The position numbers and the translations under genes were made by a program. From the NCBI GenBank assembly GCA_902793685.1, contig CADBEN010000011.1, positions 1 through 63,438 on the forward strand: DNA of 63,438 bases, read 5' to 3'. The stretch is from an uncultured Lachnospiraceae bacterium. GTDB lineage: Bacteria; Bacillota; Clostridia; Lachnospirales; Lachnospiraceae. Shown here one piece after another: positions 63,107-63,438 of the stretch (its first letter is position 1; each line of letters starts with the position of its first letter). Under the pieces are notes generated by a model. It saw only the letters and a list, made by a program, of their open reading frames with translations. It did not search any database and was not told where the DNA came from.

Positions 63107-63135
63107 TTGACAAAACCGGTGGCTTTGGATAAAAT
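63107..63135 (+). promoter_or_regulatory. Strong promoter of the tRNA-Ser(GGA) unit
   Basis: Consensus TTGACA (63107-63112), 17 bp, TAAAAT (63130-63135). Transcription would begin near 63142, about 90 nt before the tRNA. Confidence 0.8.
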
Positions 63136-63147
63136 AGCAAAGCACGT

Positions 63148-63203
63148 CACGAAAGGACATGCAGAACTGAATATCCACGAAAGGACATGCAGAACTGAAT
63201 ATC
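63148..63203 (+). repeat. Perfect 28-bp tandem duplication in the tRNA leader
   Basis: Two identical, adjacent 28-bp units begin at 63148 and 63176, each starting CACGAAAGGACATGCAGAAC. They lie between the promoter and the mature tRNA, so they are transcribed. Confidence 0.95.
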
Positions 63204-63233
63204 ATATTTTGATTCAGGCATACAGTACTTTAA

Positions 63234-63322
63234 GCAGAAGTACCCAAGTGGTTGAAGGGGCTCCCCTGGAAAGGGAGTAGGTCGTTAGTAGCGGCGCGAG
63301 GGTTCAAATCCCTCCTTCTGCG
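63234..63322 (+). tRNA. tRNA-Ser (anticodon GGA)
   Basis: 89 nt. Acceptor GCAGAAG with CTTCTGC and discriminator G; anticodon stem-loop CTCCC-CTGGAAA-GGGAG giving GGA; long variable arm; T loop GGTTCAAATCC. CCA is not encoded. Confidence 0.95.
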
Positions 63323-63438
63323 CTGCCGGCTCTGCCGGCACAGAACCTTGAAAATCGAAGATCAGACAGTACAAACAACCCTGAAACATTCCTTTAAAAA
63401 TGGATCCTTCGGGATCCGGAAAGTTTCAAAAATGTACG
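63323..63438 (+). other. Sequence after tRNA-Ser, possible leader of a further stable-RNA gene
   Basis: A short GCCGGC/GCCGGC hairpin, then CCTTGAAAATCGAAGA, a phrase recalling rRNA-operon leaders and spacers, and a longer stem around GGATCCTTCGGGATCC with outer GAAAC/GTTTC arms. No terminator is seen before the edge, so the transcript probably goes on. No 16S or 23S sequence is reached. Confidence 0.3.

Overview
The window reads as chromosomal DNA of a GC-rich Clostridia species, most likely Lachnospiraceae. The pointers are a SCIFF ranthipeptide precursor with its radical-SAM maturase, a type III glutamine synthetase, a fused SecDF, a long-form hibernation factor next to secA-prfB, a UPF0735 ACT protein before hom, VanRS-like two-component pairs, and frequent GTG/TTG starts behind strong AGGAGG sites. 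This taxonomic call is an inference from gene content; no 16S sequence is present.

Layout. 1-6.2 kb is a patchwork: a cut-off IS200/IS605 tnpA, a ROK kinase, an AEC transporter, an AT-rich two-gene island (2.6-4.1 kb) coding an HTH-DUF3990 protein and a partner, an NCS2 purine permease, and a small secreted cell-wall-binding protein. 6.3-19.3 kb is a co-directional surface-glycan operon: a TPP enzyme, an SDR, a C-methyltransferase, a secondary-alcohol-type dehydrogenase, three family-2 glycosyltransferase genes, a polyprenyl-phosphate sugar transferase and an LCP ligase. 19.6-23.6 kb holds an HtrA protease, a small membrane protein, LspA and a CNNM/CorC protein. 23.6-29.4 kb holds SCIFF and its maturase, then secDF-tgt-yajC. 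29.5-35.3 kb holds a TetR regulator, a large membrane-anchored protein, murA and metK. 35.3-43.2 kb has two two-component systems back to back (HK-RR-RR-HK), then a three-gene ABC system. 43.4-46.7 kb is a YdjI/YdjG/YdjH-like membrane-stress set. 47.7-62.9 kb is mostly housekeeping: thrC, glnN, hpf, secA, prfB, an ACT protein, hom, tsaE-tsaB-rimI-rnz-tsaD and ispD. The right end has tRNA-Ser(UGA) on the minus strand and a promoter driving tRNA-Ser(GGA).

The least explained items are: (1) the AT-rich HTH-DUF3990 island, a candidate toxin-antitoxin-like module with a repeated operator; (2) a dispersed structured repeat in two copies, at 4172-4244 and 27649-27826, sharing stem architecture and an identical 17-nt core, the second carrying a 105-nt structured insert flanked by GATC; (3) the TPP enzyme/SDR/C-methyltransferase/dehydrogenase quartet, which looks like a route to a two-carbon-branched sugar; (4) three clustered DnaA-box-like 9-mers before secA. 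All positions and motifs come from reading the sequence; family assignments come from recalled family motifs and no search was run.
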